64,000 nt of DNA from contig PCCS01000035.1 in the NCBI GenBank assembly GCA_002731825.1, positions 60,506 through 124,505 of the forward strand, in the 5' to 3' direction. Every line of letters begins with the position of its first letter. Within the stretch, counting starts at the first letter, position 1. Under the pieces are notes generated by a model. It saw only the letters and a program-made list of their open reading frames with translations. It was not told the origin of the DNA and searched no databases. Source of the stretch: Myxococcales bacterium. Lineage in GTDB: Bacteria; Myxococcota_A; Bradymonadia; UBA7976; UBA1532. Of this stretch, positions 9,388 through 18,439 are shown one piece after another. The translations under genes and the position numbers were made by a program.

Positions 9388-10773
9388 CTATCGGCCCTGC
9401 ACATAGTGATGGTAGTCCGCGATAATTTTATCTTGATCAGGGTGTCGTCCAGACTCAACGATGGCTTTGCCTCCGATAAACACATCTTTGACAGCCTGCG
9501 TTTTCACGCCAAAAATCAACTGAGAGATCAGATCGTCGGTGACGGTGCCCGCCATCGATGGATGCGTCAGATCGACGGTAATAAAATCAGCCAGTTTTCC
9601 GGGTGTCAAACGTCCTGATTCGACCCCGAGAGCGCTCGCACCATTGCTGTGTAGCGCGGGCCACAAAACATCCGCTGTTTGGAGCTTTTTGGCGGATTTT
9701 GAGGCAGATGCATCCACATATCGAGCAAGGACATTGCGCCGTTCATCCAGCAGTCTCTGCTGATACTCGATCTGCCTGACATCTTGCCATAGGTCAATTT
9801 CGATTTGGCTGTCGGAGCCAACACAAATGGGGACATCATGAGTCTTAAGTACGTGGGCGGGGACAAATCCATCGCCCAAGTTCTGTTCCGTAGTGGGACA
9901 CAGGCAGACACCGGTATTCGTACGGGCCAGACGAGCTGCATCAGCATCATCGATATGAGTGGCATGAACGAGAGTTGTTCGGTCACCAAGAATACCCAGC
10001 TCATCTAGGACTGAGATGGGGCCTTTTTGATACTCGTTTATGGATTGTAGAAGTTCTTCCCGTTGCTCGCATGCATGGATATGGATCACCTGGCGTGACT
10101 GAGACGCAACACGCGCGATCTCTCGGAGCCAATCCGCTGGAACAGCGCGAATACTATGGGGGGCAAAGCCAACGTCCACTTGAGGATGAGACCCCCAATG
10201 TCCATGCAGGGCCTTTGTTCTCTCAAGATAGCCTGTGAAGGTGCGATCCACGAATCTAAATTGGCGGTCGACCAGGGGCCGATTAAAACCGCCTCGATGG
10301 TATGCAACATTGAGCAAAGTAATCCGCAGACCGACATCCAGTGCAGCTTGAATCACGCGATGTGCCAATTCATTTGGGTCGGCATATTCGGTGCCATCGG
10401 GCTGGTGGTGGACGTAATGAAATTCGCCCACGGTGGTGATCCCAGTCGTGGCCATTTCGAGGAACGCCATTTTGGAAACCAGGCTCAAATCATCGGGTTT
10501 GAAGTCTTCAGTTGCCTGATACATGAGTGTCCGCCAACTCCAAAAGTCTTCGTCTGGATGAGCAGAATCCAAATATTCTGTTCGGCCGCGTAGAATCCTC
10601 TGGAAGGCGTGACTGTGGGCATTGACCAGACCCGGCATGATCACAACGGACCCCAAATCAATGTCATAGGCTCCAAGACCAATGTCGACAATGCGGTCAG
10701 CCTCAACGGTGACGACACCATCCTTTATGGTTCCGGAGTCTGCGATCACAAAGTCTGCTCGATAACGCTTCAT
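9388..10773 (-). CDS. hutF: Formimidoylglutamate deiminase
   Basis: Amidohydrolase-superfamily enzyme of 461 residues resembling HutF. HutF deiminates N-formimidoyl-L-glutamate to N-formyl-L-glutamate and ammonia in the five-step histidine degradation route. Metal and active-site motifs are NAHSHAFQRILRGRTEYL (the H-x-H), GEFHYVHH, IHACEQREE, LVHATHID and the late GSDSQIEID Asp. DFWSWRTLMYQ is also typical of HutF. No hutH, hutU, hutI or hutG lies in the window, so the rest of the pathway must be elsewhere. The gene diverges from the SDR operon with about 70 bases between starts. Other amidohydrolases of this subgroup are possible but less likely. Confidence 0.88.
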   Translation of the reverse strand: MKRYRADFVIADSGTIKDGVVTVEADRIVDIGLGAYDIDLGSVVIMPGLVNAHSHAFQRILRGRTEYLDSAHPDEDFWSWRTLMYQATEDFKPDDLSLVSKMAFLEMATTGITTVGEFHYVHHQPDGTEYADPNELAHRVIQAALDVGLRITLLNVAYHRGGFNRPLVDRQFRFVDRTFTGYLERTKALHGHWGSHPQVDVGFAPHSIRAVPADWLREIARVASQSRQVIHIHACEQREELLQSINEYQKGPISVLDELGILGDRTTLVHATHIDDADAARLARTNTGVCLCPTTEQNLGDGFVPAHVLKTHDVPICVGSDSQIEIDLWQDVRQIEYQQRLLDERRNVLARYVDASASKSAKKLQTADVLWPALHSNGASALGVESGRLTPGKLADFITVDLTHPSMAGTVTDDLISQLIFGVKTQAVKDVFIGGKAIVESGRHPDQDKIIADYHHYVQGR

Positions 10774-10845
10774 AATGAACAGATTAGACGGAGTTGATGC
10801 GTGTTGCCAGTTGATCCATTCATCGGGCTAGGGCAGGCTACGAGG

Positions 10846-11610
10846 ATGAATGCAAAACAGAAGACGATTGCCTTGGTCACCGGCGCATCACGCGGCATCG
10901 GTCGGCAGGTTGCACAAGATTTGGCAGACGCCGGATATCGAGTCGTTTGCGCCGCGCGAACAACATCGGCTGTAGACGAATTAGCCCGCGAAATTGGCGG
11001 TGTGCCACTGACCATGGACTTGTTGCAAACAGACTCCATAAACAAGGGCATTGATTGGGTCGAGTCACATGTCGGTCCAATCGGCGTTCTCGTCAACAAT
11101 GCGGGCATTGCTACCAGTGCCCCACTGCCACAGACGACACTGGACATTTGGACACAGACAATTCAGGTCAATCTGACCGCGAACTTTCTCCTGACCCAAC
11201 GTTGTCTACCCAAAATGGTGGCACAGGGTGAGGGTCGGATTGTGTTCGTCGCGAGTAATGCTGGGCTCACAGGCTATGCCTACACGTCTGCCTACTGCGC
11301 ATCGAAGCATGGCGTGGTTGGCTTGATGCGCTCATTGGCCGCTGAATATGCAAAAACGGGCGTCACCATCAACGCTGTCTGCCCAGGATTTGTAGACACC
11401 GACATGACGACGGCCGCCATAGAAAAAATTAAAACGGCCACCGGTCGAGACGAGACAAAGGCGCGTTCCGCATTGGAAAGGATGAATCCGCAAGGCAGAT
11501 TGATCGGTGTCGATGAAGTCAGCCATGCGGTGATGAGTCTGCTGCCATACGAGGCGCGTGGCATCAATGGACAAGCCATAGCCTTGGATGGCGGACAGGT
11601 GATGAAATGA
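10846..11610 (+). CDS. Short-chain dehydrogenase/reductase
   Basis: Classical SDR of about 254 residues with the NAD(P)-binding glycine motif TGASRGIG, the structural motif NNAG, the catalytic Ser region VFVASNAGL and the catalytic YxxxK in SAYCASKHG. It resembles 3-hydroxyacyl-CoA or 3-oxoacyl-ACP reductases. It is the first gene of a four-gene operon in which each stop overlaps the next ATG (ATGA), so a role in the same acyl-CoA pathway is likely. The frame is open to a GTG at 10801, but the ATG at 10846 places the Rossmann fold at the usual distance from the N-terminus. Confidence 0.87.
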   Translation: MNAKQKTIALVTGASRGIGRQVAQDLADAGYRVVCAARTTSAVDELAREIGGVPLTMDLLQTDSINKGIDWVESHVGPIGVLVNNAGIATSAPLPQTTLDIWTQTIQVNLTANFLLTQRCLPKMVAQGEGRIVFVASNAGLTGYAYTSAYCASKHGVVGLMRSLAAEYAKTGVTINAVCPGFVDTDMTTAAIEKIKTATGRDETKARSALERMNPQGRLIGVDEVSHAVMSLLPYEARGINGQAIALDGGQVMK

Positions 11611-12020
11611 GTACAACAGAAATCATAAACCCGGCGGGTTGGCCTGCACCAAAAGGCTATAGCAATGGCATCATCGGTGAGGGCCGAATGCTGTTTATCG
11701 GTGGTCAGATAGGCTGGACTCCCGACAACGTCTTTAAAGAGACGACATTTGTGGGCCAGTTTGATCAAGCCCTCGCCAACACCTTGGCTGTGCTGAATGA
11801 AGCGGGTGGGGAGGTCTCCAACATTGTCCGCATGACCATCTATGTGACCGATATTGAAACCTATCGCAGCTCGCTTCGAGACTTGGGCCCGGTGTGGCGC
11901 AAGCACATGGGCCGATGGTATCCCGCCATGGCGCTCGTGGCCGTGACCGATTTGGTCGAAGCAGATGCCTTATTAGAAATTGAGACGACGGCAGCTTTGC
12001 CATTGGAGACTGTGTCATGA
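11607..12020 (+). CDS. RidA family enamine/imine deaminase
   Basis: A 137-residue YjgF/YER057c/UK114 protein (INPAGWPAPKGYSNGI, then LFIGGQIGW, and VRMTIYVTD near the C-terminal third). Typical RidA proteins hydrolyse reactive enamine or imine intermediates and form trimers. The usual active-site Arg region near the C-terminus corresponds to PAMALVAVTDL. The conserved Arg there appears to be absent, which marks a non-RidA subfamily seen in catabolic operons. The ATG overlaps the SDR stop by 4 bases. The catabolic context suggests it clears an imine arising from an amino-substituted intermediate; this is inference. Confidence 0.88.
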   Translation: MSTTEIINPAGWPAPKGYSNGIIGEGRMLFIGGQIGWTPDNVFKETTFVGQFDQALANTLAVLNEAGGEVSNIVRMTIYVTDIETYRSSLRDLGPVWRKHMGRWYPAMALVAVTDLVEADALLEIETTAALPLETVS

Positions 12021-12817
12021 CACCGAAACATTTTGATTTTGAGATTCAACATCGGGTCGGCATCATCACCTTGAACCGGCCCGAGCGATTAAATGCGCTG
12101 ACATTTGAAAGTTATGAGGAGCTGAGGGACTTTTTCAGCGACCTAAACGGTCGGTCTGATATTGGCTCTGTCGTTCTTCAAGGCGCAGGACGCGCATTTT
12201 GCGCGGGTGGTGATGTCGATGACATCATCGGCCAACTGTTTTCGAGAGATATGCCTGGACTACTGGCGTTTACCCGGGTGACCGGGGCACTGATTCAAAA
12301 CATCCGTCGGGTAAATAAGCCTGTGGTCGCCGCCATTCAGGGTGCGGCGGTGGGAGCCGGTGCCGTAATGGCCCTGGCCTGCGACATACGCGTCATTGGT
12401 CCAAAAGCGAAATTTGGCTGCGTTTTCCCACAAGTTGGTCTGTGCGGTGCAGATATGGGATCAGCCTATCTCTTACCGAGAATCGTGGGCTTAGGACATG
12501 CGTCCGAGTTATTGATGACCGGTGAGATCATCCGGGCGGACCGAATGAAAGAGATCGGATTAGCCAATCATTTAGTCGACGCCGACGCCGTGTTTAGTCG
12601 AGCATTTGAACTGGCCAAATCCATAGCCGAGGGGCCTGCATTCGCCAATTCAATGACTAAGAAAATGATTGAAGATGAAGCACACTTATCCTTAGAAGAA
12701 GCCATTGAAGCCGAGGCGCAAGCGCAGGCAATCTGTATGGCCCATGCCGATTTTCGAGAGGCCCATGACGCCCGCGTGGAAAAGCGTCCCCCGCAGTTTA
12801 AGGACTTTTCACGATGA
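12017..12817 (+). CDS. Enoyl-CoA hydratase/isomerase family protein
   Basis: A 266-residue crotonase-fold protein with the start motif ITLNRPERLNAL and the oxyanion segments GRAFCAGGDVDD and IQGAAVGAGAVMALACD. The region VGLCGADMGSAYLLPRIVGL carries the position that distinguishes hydratases from other crotonases; here it reads Gly-Ala-Asp-Met rather than the usual Glu-containing motif. The substrate is therefore not the standard fatty enoyl-CoA with certainty. The stop and start codons overlap both neighbours by 4 bases. It acts in the cytoplasm on a CoA thioester. Confidence 0.88.
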   Translation: MTPKHFDFEIQHRVGIITLNRPERLNALTFESYEELRDFFSDLNGRSDIGSVVLQGAGRAFCAGGDVDDIIGQLFSRDMPGLLAFTRVTGALIQNIRRVNKPVVAAIQGAAVGAGAVMALACDIRVIGPKAKFGCVFPQVGLCGADMGSAYLLPRIVGLGHASELLMTGEIIRADRMKEIGLANHLVDADAVFSRAFELAKSIAEGPAFANSMTKKMIEDEAHLSLEEAIEAEAQAQAICMAHADFREAHDARVEKRPPQFKDFSR

Positions 12818-14004
12818 AACATACGCCGGAACCATCAACTGCCGACTTAGATTTCTTCTTCGATGAAGGCCATCATGCCATCGCAGAAAAAGCGGCTCAT
12901 TTTGCTTCAAAATGGGCGTTCGATGACCAACGAGATGAAGATGAAGCCACTCTGAAAGCCGTGTCCGAACTGACTGATGCTGGACTGACGCAGTATTGCG
13001 TACCCGAGCGGTTTGGTGGCGCGGCTATCGGTCGACCTGATGGCCTCGACACACGCGCGCTGACTTTGATTAGAGAAAGTCTTGGATGGTCTGATGCCTT
13101 GCTTGACACAGCGTTCGCCATGCAGGGCTTAGGCAGTTACCCAATTACGCTGGCGGGCACGACCGACCAAAAGGAGACCTACTTGCCAGCCGTGCTGTCC
13201 GGTCGATCTTTGGGGGCTTTCGCTCTGACCGAGCCCAATGCGGGCAGTGATGTCGCGTCTATGAGCTGTCTGGCTGAAGCGTCGGGCGACAGCTACATCA
13301 TCAATGGCCAAAAGACATACATCAGCAATGCGGGCATCGCGGGCCAATATGTGCTCTTCGCCAAGACCGCCCCAGACCAGGGCCGACGCGGCATGAGTGC
13401 GTTTATTATCGAACCCAATGATCCGGGTCTGTCTGTGGACCGCTTTGAGGTCATCGCGCCACATCCCATCGGGACTCTCATTTTTGACAACTGCCGCATT
13501 CCGAAAAATCGACTTCTTGGACAAGAAGGTGATGGATTTAAGATTGCTATGGGGACCCTGGATGTCTTTCGCACGACGGTTGCAGGTGCTGCCATTGGCA
13601 TGGCTCAACGCGCACTAGATGAAGGCCTGCATCGAGCTCTCGAACGGACCCAATTTGGCAAACCTATTTTTGAACAACAGCAAATCATGGCGTATTTAGC
13701 GGACAGCGCAACAGACCTGACGGCGGCGCGGCTACTGGTATTTAGAGCCGCCTATCGACGGGACCTGTCCACTGATCGCGTGAGTGCCGAGGTCGCCATG
13801 GGTAAGTTATTTGCCACAGAATCCGCGCAACGAATTATCGACCGTGCTGTACAAATCTTTGGAGGCCTGGGTGTGACCCGCGGCGTGACGGTTGAACGCC
13901 TCTACCGAGAAATACGTGCCCTGAGAATCTATGAAGGCACCAGCGAAATTCAAAAAGTGGTCATCGGTGCCCATTTGCGAAAATTAGCCGCAAGCACCGA
14001 CTGA
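12814..14004 (+). CDS. Acyl-CoA dehydrogenase
   Basis: FAD-dependent acyl-CoA dehydrogenase of 396 residues, last gene of the operon. Motifs are [15 protein letters not shown] and [12 protein letters not shown] (flavin and substrate loop), [12 protein letters not shown], the C-terminal flavin segment [11 protein letters not shown] and the catalytic Glu in [11 protein letters not shown]. It introduces a double bond into an acyl-CoA and passes electrons to ETF. The SDR, RidA, hydratase, dehydrogenase order is like that of the ring-opening end of aerobic 2-aminobenzoyl-CoA clusters, but no CoA ligase or monooxygenase is in the window. Confidence 0.92.
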   Translation: MKHTPEPSTADLDFFFDEGHHAIAEKAAHFASKWAFDDQRDEDEATLKAVSELTDAGLTQYCVPERFGGAAIGRPDGLDTRALTLIRESLGWSDALLDTAFAMQGLGSYPITLAGTTDQKETYLPAVLSGRSLGAFALTEPNAGSDVASMSCLAEASGDSYIINGQKTYISNAGIAGQYVLFAKTAPDQGRRGMSAFIIEPNDPGLSVDRFEVIAPHPIGTLIFDNCRIPKNRLLGQEGDGFKIAMGTLDVFRTTVAGAAIGMAQRALDEGLHRALERTQFGKPIFEQQQIMAYLADSATDLTAARLLVFRAAYRRDLSTDRVSAEVAMGKLFATESAQRIIDRAVQIFGGLGVTRGVTVERLYREIRALRIYEGTSEIQKVVIGAHLRKLAASTD

Positions 14005-14027
14005 TTATTAATACGCTCCATTGGAAC

Positions 14028-14903
14028 TCAAGGTGCATCTCGCTGGCCACAGTACATGACCGAGATGGTATCATCTGACTCGTAACACACAGGGCCTCCT
14101 GGCATGACTTGACATGCCTCAACACCCTCAGGTTCACAATACCCGCCGTCAATACAGTCGCCCAAGGCTGCGCAGTCTGGCTCTGGCTCACCGCAGTACA
14201 TGACCGAGATGGCATCATCGGGTGCATGGCATACAGGCGAACCAGGCTCTGCCTGACACGCCTCTGAGTTCAGCGGCTCACAGTACCAGCCTTGCGGTGA
14301 GCAGTCTCCAATCTGTTCGCAAGGCGCGCCCTCTGGCCGACAAAATCGAAGGCTCTGTGGGTGGTCTGGTTCATAACAGATTGGCTCACCCTGCGTCGCT
14401 TGGCATGCAGCTACATCAGCAGGCTCGCAGTAGGCTCCATCGTCCTGGCACCGACCAGCCGTACCACATCGAATCGCACCACACACGGCCTGAGACCGTT
14501 GATGGTCGGGCGTAAAGCAGACAGGCTGCCCTGGCGTCTCCTGACAGGCGTCATCATCGATGGGTTCACACCAACTTCCGTTTGCAGCACAGAACCCGGT
14601 CGATTGGCAATCGGCGAGTGGCGGTCGGATTGCTGAGTCGTCACCACCCGCGAGTTCACCCGCGTCTGCCCCGTCGACGCTTGGCCCGTTCAGATCGGCA
14701 TCGCCTCCGCCGCGGGATGGCTCCGCTACACCGGCATCAAAACCCGCCTCTAGACTCGGCGTCATGGCGTGGTCCCCAGGTGCATCAGACGAACCCGCTT
14801 GCATGCCCTCAAAACTGCCTGGATCGGGCACGTTAGTAAACGAACACGCGCTGATCAAAAAAGTGCATAAAAGACACGAAAGAGCCTGCATCCAAGAGGT
14901 CAT
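14028..14903 (-). CDS. Secreted lipoprotein with four six-cysteine repeats
   Basis: A 291-residue protein with a type II signal peptide (LLCTFLISACSF, lipid Cys at about 20). An Asp/Gly/Ser/Pro-rich linker to about residue 95 is followed by four tandem repeats of roughly 47 residues. Each repeat carries six Cys with the pattern C-x(5-6)-C-x(3-6)-C-E-P-x(6)-C-Q-x(5)-G-x-P-(V/I)-C, ending in a sixth Cys (for example GGYCEPEGVEACQ and GGPVCYESDD). The even Cys count suggests three disulfides per repeat in an oxidising compartment. I do not recognise a named family. The gene is about 120 bases downstream of, and on the same strand as, the GT39 gene. Confidence 0.8.
   Translation of the reverse strand: MTSWMQALSCLLCTFLISACSFTNVPDPGSFEGMQAGSSDAPGDHAMTPSLEAGFDAGVAEPSRGGGDADLNGPSVDGADAGELAGGDDSAIRPPLADCQSTGFCAANGSWCEPIDDDACQETPGQPVCFTPDHQRSQAVCGAIRCGTAGRCQDDGAYCEPADVAACQATQGEPICYEPDHPQSLRFCRPEGAPCEQIGDCSPQGWYCEPLNSEACQAEPGSPVCHAPDDAISVMYCGEPEPDCAALGDCIDGGYCEPEGVEACQVMPGGPVCYESDDTISVMYCGQRDAP
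14046..14612 (-). repeat. Four tandem units encoding six-Cys repeats
   Basis: Units of about 140-147 bases inside the lipoprotein gene. The two distal ones are the most alike at DNA level: a shared stretch encoding SVMYCG, read on the + strand as CAGTACATGACCGAGATGG, is present at about 14050 and about 14194. That suggests recent duplication. Confidence 0.7.
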
Positions 14904-15023
14904 TTGAGGGGTCCTTACCCGATTCGATGAACTCGATCTTCACATGAAAGGTGGATTTAGATCCAGTTTAGATGGATTTGAATCTGTTTGGATGGCAAAG
15001 ACTGTGGCCGCCCACCCAGGGGG

Positions 15024-17468
15024 CTACTTGGACGGCGTCTCCGTGGTCTTAGACGGAGCCGATGATGTCTTCGCCGGTGTCGGTTTGACTTTAGCCTTCG
15101 GCCCAGACTCAACTGTGGTCTTAGTCTTTGATTGGTCTTTGCTTGGCGACTTGGATTTCGACTTTTTTGGCCCCAATCCTTCCTCGATGCGCAGTAAGAC
15201 AAACTTACGGTTGGCCCCAAAAACTTCTTTATACTGCCCTTTTAAGTGCGCCGGTAAATTGGGCTCCAATTCTGACTTTATCCGACTTCGTTCTGTGAAC
15301 AGATAGAAGGGTTTCTTATTTCCCCACAAGTCCAGGAAAGGTTTGAAATGTTTGGTTTCCATCGCCGGCAAGACCGTATTGGCAGAATAGAACGTCTCGC
15401 CACGCCAATTGGTTCTAAAGGCGACAACCGGTTCTTTGCACCATGCGACGGGAAATTGATCTAACTTCGCTGGAATTCGACTGGCTGTTTGAATTAAATG
15501 CCGTTCGAACTCCGCCCGCTCATCCTGCGCATAGCGCTCGCAATCGCCATAATAGGTATCCCACATGGTTTTCTGGCTCCAATCCTTCGCCACATCGGGT
15601 AGATACGTGTGAAGACAGAAGAACAGGCACAAACCGCTAGAATAGAACATGAACAGCAGGCCCGACTCCCTCATCCATGATTGACGCGACGCCAATAGGA
15701 GGAAACCAAGTAGAGCAACCCACGTGACCGTTTTCAGGGGCTCAGAAAAGGTCTCTAGGCGCTCATTGTCGAGACGCGCCGTTGTCTGTGCCTCTGCACT
15801 GAGCTTCTTGAGCTTTTCAGGCGCTGTGTATTTTGGCCATTCGCGGTCGTATTTATAGGTGAACAAATTGACCAAATGTTGGCTACCTTGGCCATATTTT
15901 GCAGGCATTCGGTAGAGGTCTTGGCCAACCCAGAGTGTGAGCGCAGCGGCGCAAACTAGGAATAATTTCGCATGCTGTGTTGTGCGAGCTAAGACAGCCT
16001 CTAGGAAGAGCGCACAGACGATGGCCAATGGCGGGATGACGGGGAAAATATAATGATGAAACTTCGTGCTGGATTTCGAAAAGAGAAAGAAACCAAAGAC
16101 GGCCCAGAGGATCATAATGAGTTGAAAACGTTCGGCTCTTCCAAGGGCTTTGACTCGGCCCCTAATGTTCGAGACCGCCAGCAAAACACCGGCCGGCAAA
16201 AGCCCAACCCATGGAAATAGCCCATAGCCAATCCACTGAAAGAAATACTCAAAGGCGCCGTCGTCGATGCTATGAACACCTGAGAACAATCGCTTATAAT
16301 GATCGTGGATAATGAAGCGGTCCCACCAACCTGGATGATGCCCTGTCAGCATGGCTAAAATCCAGGGATGACCGGTCATCAATACGATGAGTAATCCAGT
16401 CGGAACATCGACCCTTAAAAATAATCGCCAGTCGCCAGAGACGGCCATATACCCGAGAATAGCCCCACCCATGGGCGCCCAACCCAGCCAGCCTTTTGCT
16501 GGAACCACCAGACCACAACAGATGTAGAACAGGTAGATATAGAACATGGAACGACGCTTTTGCCGACTGATTCTAAGGGCAGCCCAGACCAAGATAGGGG
16601 ACAATATTGTCGCAAGAACCCAGCCCTTTCCTGCGCCAACGGTCACAACGTCTTTGAGCCACCATTGAAAAGCGTACCAGAGATTGCGACTCCCTGGATA
16701 ATCCTGGACGATGTCGGGGCTGCGATCTAGGGGCAGTAAAATCCAAAGTTGACCGCCCGCAACCAATAGGAACACGCCAAGGGTAAACCAATATAAAACG
16801 GGGCTTACGGCGTCGTCATCTTCATCGCATCCGAACAAACCGAGGCAGAGACACATCATACCGATGGTAATGATCGATACCAGCGGTCCATCGGTGACAG
16901 CTTGACGACTCATAAAACCGACAAACGGTGCCGTTGCTGTGACCAAAACAGACAGCAGACCCGCCCGTCGATTGAAAAACCGTGACACAGCCAAATAGAT
17001 GGCCAATAGCGCCATAATCATTAGCAAGGGAAAGAGAAATCGGACGCCGAGTTCAGTGTACCCGAATAGATTCATCCCACCGGACATCATCCACATGATC
17101 AAAGGCGGTTTAGAATAGAAGCCTGCTCGCTCACGCTTGACGCCGCCGGAATCCCACGGAGATCCCCAAAAAGGATCGATGTAGTTGTCATGCTCCACCA
17201 TGTTTCGAGCAACTTCGCCATAGTGAGTCTCCCACGGATCATACAGTCCGTAAGAGCCCAACCCGGGTAAGTACGCGGCAAACAAGAGTCCCACAAGAAC
17301 CAAGACGGTCGGCCAATCACATCGTATAGACCCAGGCTGCAGCGTCATAAATCGGGCGAGAGGACCATGGGACACAGCGGCTTGTGCAGCTGCTGGAGAT
17401 GCAGAGTTCAAAGGGGTTTTCGGGTCAGAGCTGGTCGTCTGATTGTTTTCGTCTTTGATCTCGTTCAC
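15024..17468 (-). CDS. GT39-family (ArnT/PMT-like) polyprenyl-phosphate glycosyltransferase
   Basis: An 814-residue multi-spanning membrane protein. After about 50 polar residues a first membrane segment (VLVLVGLLFAAYLPGLG) is followed by the catalytic periplasmic loop YDPWETHYGEVARNMVEH. There the acidic residues match the donor/acceptor site of ArnT and PMT enzymes, and KPPLIMWMM follows. About ten more hydrophobic segments run to about residue 640. Family members move a sugar from a polyprenyl-phosphate carrier to lipid A, a protein or another lipid; the acceptor here is unknown. The last 50 residues are a Lys/Ser/Thr/Pro-rich low-complexity tail (KKSKSKSPSKDQSKTKTT) not found in typical members. 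Confidence 0.87.
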   Translation of the reverse strand: MNEIKDENNQTTSSDPKTPLNSASPAAAQAAVSHGPLARFMTLQPGSIRCDWPTVLVLVGLLFAAYLPGLGSYGLYDPWETHYGEVARNMVEHDNYIDPFWGSPWDSGGVKRERAGFYSKPPLIMWMMSGGMNLFGYTELGVRFLFPLLMIMALLAIYLAVSRFFNRRAGLLSVLVTATAPFVGFMSRQAVTDGPLVSIITIGMMCLCLGLFGCDEDDDAVSPVLYWFTLGVFLLVAGGQLWILLPLDRSPDIVQDYPGSRNLWYAFQWWLKDVVTVGAGKGWVLATILSPILVWAALRISRQKRRSMFYIYLFYICCGLVVPAKGWLGWAPMGGAILGYMAVSGDWRLFLRVDVPTGLLIVLMTGHPWILAMLTGHHPGWWDRFIIHDHYKRLFSGVHSIDDGAFEYFFQWIGYGLFPWVGLLPAGVLLAVSNIRGRVKALGRAERFQLIMILWAVFGFFLFSKSSTKFHHYIFPVIPPLAIVCALFLEAVLARTTQHAKLFLVCAAALTLWVGQDLYRMPAKYGQGSQHLVNLFTYKYDREWPKYTAPEKLKKLSAEAQTTARLDNERLETFSEPLKTVTWVALLGFLLLASRQSWMRESGLLFMFYSSGLCLFFCLHTYLPDVAKDWSQKTMWDTYYGDCERYAQDERAEFERHLIQTASRIPAKLDQFPVAWCKEPVVAFRTNWRGETFYSANTVLPAMETKHFKPFLDLWGNKKPFYLFTERSRIKSELEPNLPAHLKGQYKEVFGANRKFVLLRIEEGLGPKKSKSKSPSKDQSKTKTTVESGPKAKVKPTPAKTSSAPSKTTETPSK

Positions 17469-17812
17469 TCAAGGCTCCACGGGCAGACAGCCGTCTTATC
17501 TCGACAGACAAAGAGTGTCAACGCATGAGCGGTTTCAATCTGGATTAGCGCCTAGACCGATTCGCTCCATTTTTTTTGATGATATGTAGGTCCATGTAAT
17601 ACTATTTCCATGATCGTGACGAGACAACTGCCACTGCCAATGGAAATCGGGTTCAAAAGACCGGCTAAGAAAGCCGTTGCCTTGAAAACCCAGCGCAAGA
17701 AATCCAGGCAACTGCTCTTATTCGAACCTTTTGCGCAAGCCGCGCTACCCCTATTCTACTCGGCTTAAGTTTACCCTTGTCATAGCCTGTCGCTGCAAGT
17801 ATTTCAGTCAGC
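17469..17812. other. 344-base intergenic region, mostly featureless
   Basis: This divergent gap between the GT39 gene and the Nudix gene must contain promoters for both. It has a T8 run at about 17570. No tRNA fold or convincing promoter was recognised. A small open frame at 17610-17768 is listed separately. Confidence 0.5.
17610..17768 (+). CDS. Possible 52-residue small basic protein
   Basis: An ATG-to-TAA frame reading MIVTRQLPLPMEIGF, a run of Lys/Arg (KRPAKKAVALKTQRKKSRQ) and a hydrophobic end. The composition is organised (basic middle, apolar C-terminus), but there is no clear ribosome binding site. The start superficially resembles the N-terminus of Y1-type transposase relatives, so a relic is possible. 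Kept only as a low-confidence call. Confidence 0.2.
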   Translation: MIVTRQLPLPMEIGFKRPAKKAVALKTQRKKSRQLLLFEPFAQAALPLFYSA

Positions 17813-18400
17813 ATGAAATCAAGTCAACGGCACGATAAAGGCACGGTCCTCCAGCTGCTCAGCGAGCATGTCAGCTCAGATAGAAAAGAACGGGATGATG
17901 TCGACTTTATCGACCGGTTTGTTCGAGAGCATGACACGGTCTTCGGCAAGGCCAATCCAGAGGGTCATATTACCGGGTCAGCATTGGTGGTCGATAATCG
18001 GCACCGAATTTTACTGACCTATCATAAAAAATTAAAACGCTGGCTACAGCTCGGAGGGCATAGCGAAGTCGATGAGTCAAACCCAGCGACGACAGCATAC
18101 CGAGAGGCTGTCGAGGAAAGTGGGCTTGAAGACCTTGCTTTTGAACCTCGACTCGGACCGATACCAATCGATATCGACGTTCACGTGATTCCGGCCAGGC
18201 GGTCCGAGACGGCTCATTATCATTTGGATTTCCGATATCTGCTTCGCACAAATGAGCCAGGACAAATCGAACTCACGGACGAGAGTGATGCACTGGAATG
18301 GGTTTCATTGTCTGAGACGGAAAATTTAGGCTTCGACCCGGCGCTTGCGAGAGCCATCGATAAAGCGCGAAAGTTGCTCGACCGAGACATCGAGCCATAG
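17813..18400 (+). CDS. Nudix hydrolase
   Basis: A 195-residue protein with a Nudix box (LGGHSEVDESNPATTAYREA then VEESGL, residues of about 80-107). It supplies the Glu residues that bind Mg2+ for hydrolysis of a nucleoside diphosphate linked to X. The spacing to the RE pair is one residue longer than the textbook pattern, as in several Nudix subfamilies. HVIPARRSETAHYHLDFRYL follows the box and is often seen in this subgroup. The substrate cannot be told. The aldehyde dehydrogenase gene starts 39 bases downstream on the same strand, so co-transcription is likely. Confidence 0.88.
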   Translation: MKSSQRHDKGTVLQLLSEHVSSDRKERDDVDFIDRFVREHDTVFGKANPEGHITGSALVVDNRHRILLTYHKKLKRWLQLGGHSEVDESNPATTAYREAVEESGLEDLAFEPRLGPIPIDIDVHVIPARRSETAHYHLDFRYLLRTNEPGQIELTDESDALEWVSLSETENLGFDPALARAIDKARKLLDRDIEP

Positions 18401-18439
18401 GCCCTGATAGGGTCTGCGAGAGAGAAATAAGGGGCAAAA

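Noticed and set aside
14944..15306. Forward 120-residue open frame
   Set aside because: It lies mostly antisense to the GT39 gene 3' end, and its Asp/Leu-rich sequence mirrors the Lys/Ser-rich tail; no ribosome binding site and no family resemblance.
17610..17768. Relic of a Y1-type transposase
   Set aside because: Only the first residues (TRQLPLP) look similar. No HUH motif or inverted repeats were found, so it is kept only as a low-confidence small frame.
17469..17812. tRNA or small RNA gene near GGTTCAAAA and TTCGAACC strings
   Set aside because: No cloverleaf could be folded around either string on either strand.
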